From the NCBI GenBank assembly GCA_016871675.1, contig VHCN01000001.1, positions 1 through 64,000 of the forward strand: a stretch of 64,000 bases of DNA. Direction: 5' to 3'. The position numbers were made by a program, and so were the translations under genes. The notes under the pieces are model-generated. The model was not told the DNA's origin. It did not search any database and worked only from the letters and a program-made list of their open reading frames with translations. Positions 50,693 to 60,268 of the stretch are shown here, piece by piece. This DNA comes from Verrucomicrobiota bacterium. Its GTDB lineage: Bacteria; Verrucomicrobiota; Verrucomicrobiia; Limisphaerales; VHCN01. Position 1 is the first letter of the stretch. Each line of letters opens with the position of its first letter.

Positions 50693-52891
50693 ATGAGCCA
50701 CTGGTCCTTCGCCACATCGCTTCCGCTCATCCTGCTCGGCGCCGCCGTGTGGGGCGCGGCGGCGTGGCTGAGCTGGACGAACTGGCGCCGGCGCCGCACG
50801 CGGTCGTCCGCGCTCCTCGAATCGCTGCGCCTCGTCATCGTCACGCTCCTCGGCTTCACGCTGTTGCGGCCGGAGTTCGTGAAGATCATCCAGCGCACCG
50901 AGCAGCCCGAGATCGCCGTGCTGCTCGACGCCTCGGGCAGCATGGTGTCGCGCGACATCAAGCAGGGCAGCAACATCGTCACGCGCGCCGCGTGGCTCGG
51001 GTCGCAGCGCGCCGCGAAGTTCTGGGCGCCGCTCGAGCGCAGCGCGAAGGTGCTCGTCGAGGAGTTCTCCACGCCGCCGAGGGGCTCGAATGTCACCGCC
51101 GCCGCGGTCGCGGACTCGGGCACGGACTTGAACGCCGCGCTCGACGGCGTGTTGCTGCGCTCGAAAAACCTCAAGGCCGTGCTCGTGCTCACGGACGGCG
51201 ACTGGAACGCGGGCAAGTCGCCGCTCGGCACGGCAACGCGCTTCCGCGAGCAGAACGTGCCGGTGTTCGCCGTCGGCGTCGGCGCGGAGCGACCGCTGCC
51301 GGATTTGATCTTGGAGAAGGTCACCGCGCCGAGCTACGGGCTCATCGGCGAGCAGATTTCGATACCATTCAAGATCCAGAACCACCTGCCGCGCGAGATC
51401 AAGACGACGCTCACCATCGCCGAGCCGGATGGCGAGGAGACGAAGCGCGAGGTCACGATTCCGGCGCTCGGCCAGCTTGCAGACGCCGTGGTGTGGTCGC
51501 CGCGGCTCGTGGGTGAGACGACGCTCAAGCTGCGCGTGCCGCCAGAATCGGACGAGGCGCTGACGGACAACAACGAACTGCCCATCCGCATCGCCGTGCG
51601 GTCCGAGACGCTGAAGGTGCTCGTGGTGGACTCGCTGCCGCGCTGGGAATACCGCTACCTCCGCAACGCTCTCGAACGCGACCCCGGCGTGGAGATGCAC
51701 TGCCTGCTGTATCATCCCGGCATGGTCACCGGCGGCGGGCGCGGTTATCTGCCGACGTTTCCGAGCTCGAAGGAGTTGCTGTCCAAATATGACGTGATCT
51801 TCCTTGGCGACGTCGGCATGGGGGACGGCGAGTTGACGGAGAGGGACTGCGAACTCATCCGCGGGCTCGTCGAGCAGCAGTCGAGCGGGCTCGTGTTTCT
51901 GCCGGGACGCCGCGGGCGCGAGCTGACGTTCCTGAAGTCGCCGCTTGCAGAATTGTTTCCGGTGACGCTCGACGAGCGGAAGCCCGAGGGCATCGGATTG
52001 CAGAATGAAGGGCCGCTGATGCTCACCTCGATGGGCAAGGGCCACCTGCTCACGCGCTTCGACGCGGACGAAAACCGCAACGACGAAATCTGGAAGGCAT
52101 TGCCCGGCTTCTACTGGAGCGCGGCCGTTGAAAAGAGCCGGCCCGGCAGCGAAGTGCTCGCAGTGCATTCGTCGCAGCGCAACACGTGGGGCCGCATCCC
52201 GCTGCTCGTCACGCGGTCGGCGGGCAGCGGCAAGGTGCTCTTCATGGGCACGGACTCGGCGTGGCGCTGGCGGCGCGGCGTGGAGGACAAATACCACTAC
52301 CGCTTCTGGAGCCAGGTCGCGCGGTGGATGGCGCACCAGCGGCACTTGAGTGAACGGCCGGGCATCCGGCTCACCTTCAGTCCCGAGACACCACAAGTCG
52401 GCGACACGGTTTTCCTCCAGACCACCGTACTCGACGCGAGCGGCTTCCCGGTGGAGCGAGGTCCGGTCGCGGGCCGCATCACGTCGCCCGGCGGGCGCGT
52501 CGAGCGGCTCGACTTCGGGCATATCGAGGGCGGCTGGGGAGTGTTCAAGTCGCAGTTCGTCGCGCAAGCCGGCGGTGCGCACAAGATTCTTGTCACGGCG
52601 GACACGTTCGGCCGGAGGCTCGAAACCGAAGTCAACATCACGCAACCTGTCCGCGAGAAGGTCGGGCAGCCCGCCAACCATCAAATCCTGCGCGAACTTT
52701 CGGCGCTCACGGGCGGCGCGGTCACCGTGGCGGACGACTTGAAAGGCATCATCGAGAAAATTTCCGCGCTGCCCGAGCCCAAGCCGCTCGAACTGCGCAT
52801 CCGTCTCTGGTCGAATCCGTGGTGGGGCGGGAGCATCCTGTTCCTGCTCGCCGTGTATTGGATCGGCCGCAAGTTCGCGGGCATGCTGTGA
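50693..52891 (+). CDS. VWA-domain membrane protein with glutamine-amidotransferase-like region
   Basis: 732 residues. Two helices at the N-terminus (~9-27 and ~43-62), a von Willebrand A domain with complete MIDAS (AVLLDASGSMVS, later VLVLTDGDWNAG), a beta-rich CARDB-like part (~210-300), a Rossmann-like amidotransferase fold (~305-470; KVLVVDSLPRWEYRYLRNAL, DVIFLGDVGMGDGEL) and a last helix (~712-728). Third member of the MoxR-DUF58-BatA block; it acts in the envelope, exact role unknown. Its stop overlaps a GTG that could start the thioesterase. Confidence 0.88.
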   Translation: MSHWSFATSLPLILLGAAVWGAAAWLSWTNWRRRRTRSSALLESLRLVIVTLLGFTLLRPEFVKIIQRTEQPEIAVLLDASGSMVSRDIKQGSNIVTRAAWLGSQRAAKFWAPLERSAKVLVEEFSTPPRGSNVTAAAVADSGTDLNAALDGVLLRSKNLKAVLVLTDGDWNAGKSPLGTATRFREQNVPVFAVGVGAERPLPDLILEKVTAPSYGLIGEQISIPFKIQNHLPREIKTTLTIAEPDGEETKREVTIPALGQLADAVVWSPRLVGETTLKLRVPPESDEALTDNNELPIRIAVRSETLKVLVVDSLPRWEYRYLRNALERDPGVEMHCLLYHPGMVTGGGRGYLPTFPSSKELLSKYDVIFLGDVGMGDGELTERDCELIRGLVEQQSSGLVFLPGRRGRELTFLKSPLAELFPVTLDERKPEGIGLQNEGPLMLTSMGKGHLLTRFDADENRNDEIWKALPGFYWSAAVEKSRPGSEVLAVHSSQRNTWGRIPLLVTRSAGSGKVLFMGTDSAWRWRRGVEDKYHYRFWSQVARWMAHQRHLSERPGIRLTFSPETPQVGDTVFLQTTVLDASGFPVERGPVAGRITSPGGRVERLDFGHIEGGWGVFKSQFVAQAGGAHKILVTADTFGRRLETEVNITQPVREKVGQPANHQILRELSALTGGAVTVADDLKGIIEKISALPEPKPLELRIRLWSNPWWGGSILFLLAVYWIGRKFAGML

Positions 52892-52896
52892 GCGCG

Positions 52897-53328
52897 ATGC
52901 CTTCGCCATTTCGCCACCGGCACCGGGTCGGATATTCCGAGTGCACGATCGGGAACCACGTCTACTACGCGCGGTATCTGGACATGCTCGAGTCGGCGCG
53001 CGGCGAGTTTTTCCGATCGCTCGGCACGACCTTTGCCGGATGGCAGGAGCGCGATGTGATTTTTCCCGTGGTCGAGGCGCACGTGAAGTATCGCGCGGCC
53101 GCCCGATATGACGATGAGCTGGAGGTCAAGGTTTGGGCGACAGAGATCGCGCGGGTTCGGATTGGATTTGGCTACCGCATCGCCAAGGCCGGCGGGGCGT
53201 TGCTGGTCGAGGCCACGACGGTCCATGTTTGCACTGGAGTCGCGGGCCGGCCGTGCCGGGTGCCGGAGGAACTCGCGGCGCGGCTCCGTTCATTCCTCCA
53301 TGCGGAGTCAAGGGTGGGCGCAAGCTGA
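52897..53328 (+). CDS. Acyl-CoA thioesterase (YbgC/4-hydroxybenzoyl-CoA type)
   Basis: 143 residues from ATG 52897; GTG 52888, which overlaps the upstream stop, would add three residues. The hotdog fold motif HRHRVGYSECTIGNHVYYARYLDMLE holds the catalytic-loop Asp-like position (here Glu-Cys-Thr instead of the usual Asp) and the helix contact. VVEAHVKYRAAARYDDELEVKVW forms the central strands. It probably hydrolyses a short- or aryl-acyl-CoA. The changed YSECTIGN loop (usually Y-x-D-TD-x-x-G) could alter catalysis. Confidence 0.8.
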   Translation: MPSPFRHRHRVGYSECTIGNHVYYARYLDMLESARGEFFRSLGTTFAGWQERDVIFPVVEAHVKYRAAARYDDELEVKVWATEIARVRIGFGYRIAKAGGALLVEATTVHVCTGVAGRPCRVPEELAARLRSFLHAESRVGAS

Positions 53329-53431
53329 GACATGCCCGGAGGCCGGGTGACACACTGGCCCCAGTTTGATCGCCGCGACGATGCCCAGAAACCGCCGTCC
53401 GGATGCATTTTCTCGGGGAATCCGCTGAAAT

Positions 53432-53460
53432 CTTGCGATCTTCGGCCGGGAGAATCCCAT
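53432..53460 (+). promoter_or_regulatory. Possible heat-shock-type promoter of dnaK
   Basis: CTTGCGA (53432-53438) and CCCAT (53456-53460) resemble the sigma-32 pattern (CTTGAAA, CCCCAT) about 60 bp before dnaK. No CIRCE element is present. The match is partial, so this is tentative. Confidence 0.3.
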
Positions 53461-53519
53461 GGCAGTGGCCCTGCTGAGTCATGTATCCGCGGGTTGCGCA
53501 ATCATCAACCACGACATTT

Positions 53520-55457
53520 ATGGCGAAAGTTCTCGGCATCGATCTTGGCACCACGAACTCCTGCATGGCAGTGATGGAGGGTGGCGAGCCATTGGTCCTT
53601 GAGAATTCCGAGGGCAAACGCACGACGCCGTCGGTGGTGGCGTTCACCAAGACCGGCGAGCGGCTCGTCGGAGAGGCCGCGAAGCGTCAGGCCGTGACGA
53701 ACGCGCGCAACACGGTTTACTCGATCAAGCGCTTCATGGGCCGGAAGTTCGATGAAGTGCAGGAAGAGGCCAAGCGAGTCCCTTACAAGGTCGTGCGCGC
53801 GTTCAACGGCGACGTGTGGGTGGAGGTTGAAGTGGACGGCAAGCCCAGGCAGTTCAGCCCGCCGGAAGTTTCGGCGATGATCCTCGCCAAGCTCAAGGCC
53901 GATGCGGAGACGCGACTTGGCGAGGCGGTCACGCAGGCCGTCATCACCGTTCCCGCCTACTTCAACGACTCCCAACGCCAGGCCACGAAGGACGCCGGCC
54001 GCATCGCAGGACTCGAAGTGCTCCGCATCATCAACGAACCGACTGCGGCCTCGCTCGCCTACGGCCTCGACAAGAAAAAGGACGAGAAGATCGCGGTTTA
54101 TGACCTCGGTGGCGGCACGTTCGACATCAGCGTGCTCGAAATCGGCGACGGCGTCTTCGAGGTCAAGGCCACCAACGGCGACACGCACCTCGGCGGCGAC
54201 GACTGGGACAACCGGATCATGGATTGGATCCTCGATGAGTTTCGCAAGAAGGAACGCATCGATCTGCGCAAGCAGCCTGACTCGCTGCAGCGCATCAAGG
54301 AGGAGGCCGAGAAGGCGAAGATCGCCCTTTCGAGCGCGCAACAATACGAGATCAACCTTCCCTTTATCACGGCCGACGCCAGCGGGCCCAAGCACATCAG
54401 CACCAGCCTCTCGCGGTCGAAAATGGAACAACTTTGCGACGAACTGTTCGAGCGCACCATCACACCCACCAAGAACTGCCTGCGCGATGCCGGCCTCAGC
54501 GCCGACCGCATGGATGAACTCGTGCTCGTCGGCGGCATGACCCGCATGCCCCGCGTCGTGGAAACCGCCCGCTCGCTCGTCAACAAGCCCCCGCACCAAG
54601 GCGTGAACCCGGACGAAGTCGTCGCCATCGGCGCAGGCATCCAGGGCGGCGTGCTCAAGGGCGACGTGAAAGACGTCCTCCTGCTCGACGTCACACCCCT
54701 ATCCCTCGGCATCGAGACCCTCGGCGGCGTGTTCACCAAGCTGATCGAGCGCAACACCACCATCCCCACGCGCAAGTCGGAAATCTTCTCCACCGCGAGC
54801 GACAACCAGCCCGGCGTCGAGATTCATGTGTTGCAGGGCGAACGCCCGTTCTCGAAGGACAACAAGACCATCGGCAAGTTCCAGCTCGTGGACATCCCGC
54901 CCGCGCCGCGCGGCGTGCCACAGATCGAAGTCACGTTCGACATCGATGCCAACGGCATTCTCAACGTCAGCGCCAAGGACCTCGGCACCAGCCGCGAACA
55001 GAAGATCACCATCACCGCCTCGAGCGGATTGGGCAAGGACGAGATCGCCAAGATGCAGCGCGACGCCGAGGCCCACGCCGACGAGGACAAGAAGCGCAAG
55101 GAAGAGATCGAGGCGCGGAACGAGTGCGACAGCTCGATCTACCGCTCCGAGAAACTCCTCAAGGAATTCGGCTCCAAAATGTCCGGCGCGGACAAGACGC
55201 AGATCGAGGAAGCCGTGAAGCAGGCCAAGGAAGCCATCAACGGCCCCGACGCCGCGTCCATCCGCTCCGCGACCGAGCGGCTAAATGAAGCGTGGCAAAA
55301 AGTTTCAACTGAGATGTATAAGAATGCCTCCGCGTCCGGCGGCCCCGGCGGCGGGGCGCGACCCGGCGCTGGCCAGGCAGGCGCCGGTGATTCGGCCAAG
55401 AAAGATGAAGGCCCGATCATCGATGCCGAGGTCGTGGACGAAAGGAAAGGCAAGTAG
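53520..55457 (+). CDS. dnaK: Molecular chaperone DnaK (Hsp70)
   Basis: 645 residues from ATG 53520. The ATPase domain starts [20 protein letters not shown], with [59 protein letters not shown] and the [13 protein letters not shown] motif. The substrate domain ([26 protein letters not shown]) and helical lid are complete; the end has a Gly/Ala-rich stretch and DAEVVDE. Cytoplasmic folding chaperone. grpE and dnaJ are not in the window. It is followed by groES-groEL after 158 bp. Confidence 0.97.
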   Translation: MAKVLGIDLGTTNSCMAVMEGGEPLVLENSEGKRTTPSVVAFTKTGERLVGEAAKRQAVTNARNTVYSIKRFMGRKFDEVQEEAKRVPYKVVRAFNGDVWVEVEVDGKPRQFSPPEVSAMILAKLKADAETRLGEAVTQAVITVPAYFNDSQRQATKDAGRIAGLEVLRIINEPTAASLAYGLDKKKDEKIAVYDLGGGTFDISVLEIGDGVFEVKATNGDTHLGGDDWDNRIMDWILDEFRKKERIDLRKQPDSLQRIKEEAEKAKIALSSAQQYEINLPFITADASGPKHISTSLSRSKMEQLCDELFERTITPTKNCLRDAGLSADRMDELVLVGGMTRMPRVVETARSLVNKPPHQGVNPDEVVAIGAGIQGGVLKGDVKDVLLLDVTPLSLGIETLGGVFTKLIERNTTIPTRKSEIFSTASDNQPGVEIHVLQGERPFSKDNKTIGKFQLVDIPPAPRGVPQIEVTFDIDANGILNVSAKDLGTSREQKITITASSGLGKDEIAKMQRDAEAHADEDKKRKEEIEARNECDSSIYRSEKLLKEFGSKMSGADKTQIEEAVKQAKEAINGPDAASIRSATERLNEAWQKVSTEMYKNASASGGPGGGARPGAGQAGAGDSAKKDEGPIIDAEVVDERKGK

Positions 55458-55615
55458 CAGCTTTGGCGGCATACCCGCCCGTGATTGCGCGCGGTGCGCG
55501 CGAGCGGCGGAATCGCCCCGGCATGAAAGACGAACAAAGATTTTCCCGCAGCGGGTGCGGCGGGATTTGATTCAGACGCAATCAAACCAACACAACAACC
55601 AACACAACGACACGT

Positions 55616-55909
55616 ATGGCAGTTAACTTCAAACCCCTCGGTGACCGGGTCCTCGTGGAACCCATCGAGGAAAAAGAGACCCGCAAGGGCGGCATCATCA
55701 TCCCCGACACCGCAAAGGAAAAGCCCACTGAAGCGAAGGTGGTCGCCCTCGGCACGGGCAAGACCGACGACAACGGGAAAAAGGTTCCCTTCGAAGTCAA
55801 GGCCGGCGACCGCATCCTCATGAGCAAATACGGCGGCTCCGACATCAAACTTGACGGCAAGGAATACAAGATCCTCAACACCGACGACATCCTTGGCGTC
55901 ATCAACTAG
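55616..55909 (+). CDS. groS: Co-chaperonin GroES
   Basis: 97 residues, standard size. [29 protein letters not shown] contains the mobile loop region that binds GroEL, and [24 protein letters not shown] and DDILGVIN form the core and end. It forms the heptameric lid on GroEL. A 40-bp gap precedes groEL, giving the usual groESL operon. The leader is unusually A/C-rich (repeated CAACA) with no Shine-Dalgarno sequence and no CIRCE element upstream. Confidence 0.97.
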   Translation: MAVNFKPLGDRVLVEPIEEKETRKGGIIIPDTAKEKPTEAKVVALGTGKTDDNGKKVPFEVKAGDRILMSKYGGSDIKLDGKEYKILNTDDILGVIN

Positions 55910-55949
55910 CCCGTCACTCCAACCCCAACCCCAAACACAGAACTGAATC

Positions 55950-57584
55950 ATGGCTGCAAAACAACTCCTCTTCGACGAAGCCGCGCGACAGACGCTGCTC
56001 CGCGGCGTGCAAAAGCTCTCGCGCGCCGTTGCCGCCACGCTCGGCCCCAAGGGCCGCAACGTGGTCCTCGACAAAAAGTTCGGCTCCCCCAACGTCACCA
56101 AGGACGGTGTCACGGTGGCCAAGGAGATCGAGCTTCCTTGTCCGTATGAGAACATGGGCGCCCAGATGGTCCGCGAAGTCGCCAGCAAGACGAGCGACGC
56201 CGCGGGCGACGGCACCACCACCGCCACCGTGCTTGCCGAGGCCATCTTTCGCGAGGGCCTCAAGCACGTCACCTCCGGCGCCAACCCCATCAGCCTTCAG
56301 CGCGGCATCCAGAAGGCCGTGGACGCCTCCGTCGCGCACCTGGACAAAATCTCCAAGAAGGTGAAGGACAAGGAAGAGATCAAGCAGGTCGCCACCGTCT
56401 CTGCCAACTGGGACACGCAGATCGGCGAGATCATCGCCGACGCGATGGACAAGGTCGGCAAGGACGGCACCATCACGGTCGAGGAAGCCAAGTCCATCGA
56501 CACCACGCTCGACGTTGTCGAGGGCATGCAATTCGACAAGGGCTACCTGAGCCCCTACATGGTCTCCAACGCCGAGACCATGGAGGCCAAGCTCGAGGAC
56601 GCCTACATCCTCATCTACGAGAAGAAGATCAGCTCCCTCAAGGACCTGCTCCCGCTTCTCGAGAAGGTCGCGCAGAAGGCCAAGCCGATGCTCATCATCG
56701 CCGAGGAAGTCGAGGGAGAAGCCCTTGCCGCACTCGTCGTGAACAAGCTCCGTGGCGTGCTGAACGTCGTCGCCGTCAAGGCGCCCGGCTTCGGCGACCG
56801 CCGCAAGGCCATGTGCGAGGACATCGCCATCCTCACCGGGGGCAAGTTCATCACCGAGGATCTCGGCATCAAACTCGAGAACCTCGGCATCGAGGATCTC
56901 GGCCGCGCGAAGAACATTGTCGTCGACAAGGAAAACACGACCATCGTCGAGGGTGCCGGCAAGAGCTCTGAAATCCAGGGCCGCGTCCAGCAGATCCGCC
57001 GTCAGATCGAGGAGACCACCTCCGATTACGACCGCGAGAAGCTGCAGGAACGCCTCGCCAAGCTCGCCGGTGGAGTCGCCGTCATCAACGTCGGCGCCGC
57101 GACCGAGACCGAGATGAAGGAAAAGAAGGCCCGTGTTGAGGACGCGCTCCACGCGACCCGCGCGGCCGTCGAGGAAGGCATCGTCCCGGGCGGTGGCGTC
57201 GCGCTGCTGCGCACGTTCTCGGCCCTTGAAGCCCTCAAGCTCAAGGACGAGGACGAGCAGACCGGCGTCGAGATCGTCAAGCGCGCCATCGAGAGCCCGC
57301 TTCGCGCGCTCGCGAGCAACGCGGGCGTCGAAGGCTCCGTCATCGTGCAGGAAGTCAAGAAGAGCAAGGGCAACGACGGCTACAACGTCGCCACCGGCAA
57401 TTACGAAGACCTCGTCAAGGCCGGCGTGGTGGACCCGAAGAAGGTCACCCGCACCGCGCTCCAGAACGCCGCGTCCATCGCGGGCCTGATGCTCACCACC
57501 GAGTGCCTCATCACCGAGGTGCCCGAGAAGGAGAAAGCTCCGGCAGGCGGTGACCACCACGGTCCCGGCGGCATGGACATGTAA
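55950..57584 (+). CDS. groL: Chaperonin GroEL
   Basis: 544 residues, typical length. ATP-dependent folding cage. [48 protein letters not shown] (catalytic Asp of the family), the apical domain (~190-370) and [15 protein letters not shown] are present. The tail is [12 protein letters not shown] rather than a long GGM repeat. The N-terminal sequence departs from E. coli GroEL in the first 30 residues, as in other members of this phylum. A strong terminator 32 bp downstream closes the operon. Confidence 0.97.
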   Translation: MAAKQLLFDEAARQTLLRGVQKLSRAVAATLGPKGRNVVLDKKFGSPNVTKDGVTVAKEIELPCPYENMGAQMVREVASKTSDAAGDGTTTATVLAEAIFREGLKHVTSGANPISLQRGIQKAVDASVAHLDKISKKVKDKEEIKQVATVSANWDTQIGEIIADAMDKVGKDGTITVEEAKSIDTTLDVVEGMQFDKGYLSPYMVSNAETMEAKLEDAYILIYEKKISSLKDLLPLLEKVAQKAKPMLIIAEEVEGEALAALVVNKLRGVLNVVAVKAPGFGDRRKAMCEDIAILTGGKFITEDLGIKLENLGIEDLGRAKNIVVDKENTTIVEGAGKSSEIQGRVQQIRRQIEETTSDYDREKLQERLAKLAGGVAVINVGAATETEMKEKKARVEDALHATRAAVEEGIVPGGGVALLRTFSALEALKLKDEDEQTGVEIVKRAIESPLRALASNAGVEGSVIVQEVKKSKGNDGYNVATGNYEDLVKAGVVDPKKVTRTALQNAASIAGLMLTTECLITEVPEKEKAPAGGDHHGPGGMDM

Positions 57585-57615
57585 TCCGCGCCAGACGGAC
57601 TGACTGAACACTCAC

Positions 57616-57649
57616 GCGGGGCCGGCGCAAGCCGGCCCCGCTTTTCTTT
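57616..57649 (+). terminator. Rho-independent terminator of groESL
   Basis: A perfect 11-bp stem (57616-57626 with 57631-57641, GC-only) with a GCAA tetraloop is followed by TTTTCTTT (57642-57649). It begins 31 bp after the groEL stop. The rest of the 244-bp gap to 57829 shows no other clear feature. Confidence 0.92.
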
Positions 57650-57828
57650 GCCGGCAACGTCGTGCGTCGCCCTGCGCGCAGCGGCTCATGACGTAGTTTT
57701 CCTTCGGCCCAGGTTTGAACTTTGCTTGCCCTTCCAATGCAACGGGCTAAAGTCACGCCCAGCAAAGCTGACACGAAGCCCAATCGGGTTCCCGTGCCCG
57801 GCTCCGGGAACGGGGCCAGCCTGCCGAC

Positions 57829-59682
57829 ATGCGCGTCACCAAATTCTATCGCGGCACGGAAGAGGTGAAGACGTATGACCGCGCGGAGATTCTCATCGGC
57901 CGGCTCAGTCCGCTGAGCGCTCCCGACCTGGACTTGGGCGTCGATTCCACGATCTCGCGCAAGCACGCGCGCATCAAGCTCGAGAACGGCCAGTTCTGGG
58001 TTGAGGACCTCAAGAGCACCAACGGCACACTCGTCAACGGCGAGCCGATTCAAAAGGCCCTGCTCGCGCCCGGCTCCGTCATTCTACTCGGCGAAACCAC
58101 CCTCAAACTCGAACTGGCCGGAGCGCCCACGCCCGCGCCCGCGCCCGCAAAACCCGTCGCGGCTTCACCACCCGCCCCCGCCGTCCCGTTACCGGCGAAG
58201 CCCGTTGCCGCGATGCCGAAGGCGCCGGAACTTCCGAAGCCCCTCGCGAAAGGCGGCACAGCGGCACCCGTTCCGGTTCCCGCGCCCGCGCCCGCGCCCG
58301 CGCCCGCCCCGATGCCCGCGCCTGCTCCGTCAACCATTCCGCCGCCGCCCGCGGTTTCACGAGTCGTTGCTCCACCACCCGCGCCCCCGGTTGCCCCGCC
58401 GCCCGCGCCCCTGGCCCCGGTGGTTGCGCCGGCCCCGGCCCCGATTCCTGCGGCTGCGCCATCGGTTCCAGTGCCGCCCGCGCCCGTTGCCCCGCCCGCG
58501 CCTTCGGCCGTCGCGCCCGCGGATCCCGCGGCCGCCGACTTTCGAAAGCGCCTCGCGTCCTTGTTCGAGCTCGCGCTTCAGTTCACGCCCGAGATGCGCA
58601 TCGATGCGATTCTCCAAGACGTCCTGCAACGGCTTGTGCAACTCATGCCGGGCGGCCGCCGAGGCGCGCTCCTGATCCACGACCATGTGAAGGACAAGCT
58701 CGTGTTGCGCGCCACGGTGCCGGCCGCCGATGTGATCGTCAGCGAGAGCCTCGCGCGCCGCGTGATGAGCGAAGGCCACGGCTTCATCCTCCAGCGCAAG
58801 CTCGAGGGCGACGCGGGGCTCGACGCCGCGCTCGTGAAGGTCGAGACCGGCATGTATGCGCCGTTGCTGCTCCGCGAGCGCCCCATCGGCGCAGTGTATG
58901 TTGAGAACCCCGTCACCAAGCAGGCGTTTACCGAGGAGGACATGCAACTGCTCTTGATGGCCGCGCACTATGCCGCAGTCGTGATCCACAACCACCAGTT
59001 GCAGGAGCAACTCCACCACAACGCCACGCTCCTCGAACACATCGCGCCCAAGTTCCCGAAGCGCATCCAAGAGCGCCTGCTCGACCTGATGCGACTCGAC
59101 AAGCTCCGGCCCTCGGGCCGCAGGAGCGAGGTCACCGTGCTCTACGCCGAGTTGCGGGGCTTCGCTTCGGACTCTGTGCAGATGGACCCGAAGGACGTGG
59201 TGGGGATGCTCAACGAATACTACCCGGCGATCCTCGATGCCGTGTTCCGCTACGAAGGGACGGTCGACCGGTTCTCAGGTGAGAAAATCATCGCCGTTTA
59301 CGGCAGTCCCGAATCAGACGCGCAGCACTCGGAGAAGGCCGTGCTCGGCGCGCTCGCCATCGCGGGGGCCGTGAAGGAAGTCAATGCGCACCGCGGCACC
59401 CGGGGCGTTCAGACGTGGGAACTCACCATCGGGCTGCACACCGGCGACATGCTCTGCGGATTCACCGGAGTGCCGGGCCGGATGGTCTACACCCTCATTG
59501 GGGACGTGACGGACCGCGCGTTCAGCAACTGCCGCGGTGCGGGCCACGGCGAAGTCGTCATCTCCCCGGAGCTCTTCCAGAAGGTCTTCAAATACATCGA
59601 GGCCGAACGCATCAACGTCCCGAGCGGCAAGGCCGACGGCAACGAAGTCCCCGCCTACCGCGTCAAGGGCGAGAAGCTCTGA
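57829..59682 (+). CDS. FHA-GAF-adenylate/guanylate cyclase-like protein
   Basis: 617 residues. FHA domain (~1-95; ILIGRLSP, STISRKHARIKLENGQFWVEDLKSTNGTLVNG) binds phosphothreonine. A long Pro/Ala linker (~98-225) leads to a GAF-like domain (~230-400), then a class III cyclase domain (~428-605). In the cyclase, first metal-Asp position is E441 (LYAELRGF), the second E485 (GEKIIAVYG), and the usual N-x-AARL transition-state motif is changed (GDVTDRAFSNC). Activity is doubtful; it may act as a regulatory pseudocyclase. It follows the groESL terminator; no promoter is clear. Confidence 0.85.
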   Translation: MRVTKFYRGTEEVKTYDRAEILIGRLSPLSAPDLDLGVDSTISRKHARIKLENGQFWVEDLKSTNGTLVNGEPIQKALLAPGSVILLGETTLKLELAGAPTPAPAPAKPVAASPPAPAVPLPAKPVAAMPKAPELPKPLAKGGTAAPVPVPAPAPAPAPAPMPAPAPSTIPPPPAVSRVVAPPPAPPVAPPPAPLAPVVAPAPAPIPAAAPSVPVPPAPVAPPAPSAVAPADPAAADFRKRLASLFELALQFTPEMRIDAILQDVLQRLVQLMPGGRRGALLIHDHVKDKLVLRATVPAADVIVSESLARRVMSEGHGFILQRKLEGDAGLDAALVKVETGMYAPLLLRERPIGAVYVENPVTKQAFTEEDMQLLLMAAHYAAVVIHNHQLQEQLHHNATLLEHIAPKFPKRIQERLLDLMRLDKLRPSGRRSEVTVLYAELRGFASDSVQMDPKDVVGMLNEYYPAILDAVFRYEGTVDRFSGEKIIAVYGSPESDAQHSEKAVLGALAIAGAVKEVNAHRGTRGVQTWELTIGLHTGDMLCGFTGVPGRMVYTLIGDVTDRAFSNCRGAGHGEVVISPELFQKVFKYIEAERINVPSGKADGNEVPAYRVKGEKL

Positions 59683-59685
59683 TCG

Positions 59686-59720
59686 AGCCCGAAGCGCGGA
59701 GCCCCGAACCCGAATCTCCG
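59686..59720. repeat. Heptamer array between convergent genes
   Basis: Five 7-bp units (AGCCCGA, AGCGCGG, AGCCCCG, AACCCGA, ATCTCCG) fill the 45-bp gap between the FHA-cyclase stop and the stop of the minus-strand gene. It has no T-tract, so it is not a clear terminator. It shows that the array type is not tied to gene starts. Confidence 0.65.
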
Positions 59721-59727
59721 GCCGCCG

Positions 59728-60087
59728 TTACTTCTTCTTCTTCACCGGCGGCGGAATTGTCGCCGCGACCTTTCCAATCTTGATGCTCACCGCGAGGAGC
59801 TTGTCCGCCTGCGTGAACGTGCTCACCGCCGCCTGCTCGCCGTTCTTGAGCGTGTCGAAGGTGGCCGGATTGCCGTCGCGTGTGATGATCGTCGTTGAGT
59901 CCACGCCCACCGTCTTGCCCGCGATGCTGAACGTCTTGTCAGCCTTGTTGACCGCGGTGATGGCACCGTTGAGCCCGCCTTCGCCCTTCTCGCCCTTCTT
60001 CTTCTGCGCGAGAGCGTCGGGTGGCGTGGAGAGCGCGAACCCAAGGAACAGCGCGAGGGCGGACGAGGAGGCGAGGAGTTTTTTCAT
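59728..60087 (-). CDS. Small secreted protein of unknown function (DUF5666-like)
   Basis: 119 residues. The signal peptide ends near DALAQ (~28), then a Lys/Gly-rich stretch and a small beta-rich domain (GGLNGAITAVNKADKTFSIAGKTVGVDSTTIITRDGNPATFDTLKNGEQAAVST) ending in a Lys-rich tail. The pattern resembles DUF5666-like OB-type repeats that occur in secreted proteins. No catalytic site is visible. It is convergent with the cyclase gene; the aminotransferase gene lies upstream in the opposite direction. Confidence 0.7.
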   Translation of the reverse strand: MKKLLASSSALALFLGFALSTPPDALAQKKKGEKGEGGLNGAITAVNKADKTFSIAGKTVGVDSTTIITRDGNPATFDTLKNGEQAAVSTFTQADKLLAVSIKIGKVAATIPPPVKKKK

Positions 60088-60232
60088 GGGATGATTTCGA
60101 GTGGTTGATCGGAGAACCCGCGCAACCTCTGGCTGGTGCCACGTCGCGCCAACGCAGGCAGACGTGGACGACGACCCAGCGGTTACGAACCCCCACGGCG
60201 GTTTCGGAGTCCCGCGTCACCGCTCAAATTCG

Positions 60233-60260
60233 TTGCGCGCGACGGGGCGCTCCCTATCCT
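60233..60260 (+). promoter_or_regulatory. Candidate promoter of the class V aminotransferase
   Basis: TTGCGC (60233-60238) and TATCCT (60255-60260) are 16 bp apart; ATG 60269 follows after 8 bp, so the transcript would have a very short leader. The layout resembles that at 9579-9606. Confidence 0.4.
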
Positions 60261-60268
60261 CGCGGCCC

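Noticed and set aside
55458-55615. CIRCE operator before groES
   Set aside because: No TTAGCACTC/GAGTGCTAA palindrome is found in this gap or before dnaK.
58120-58500. Tandem DNA repeat of GCGCCC type
   Set aside because: It is explained by coding for the Pro/Ala linker of the FHA-cyclase protein; unlike the other arrays, the period is 3 or 6.
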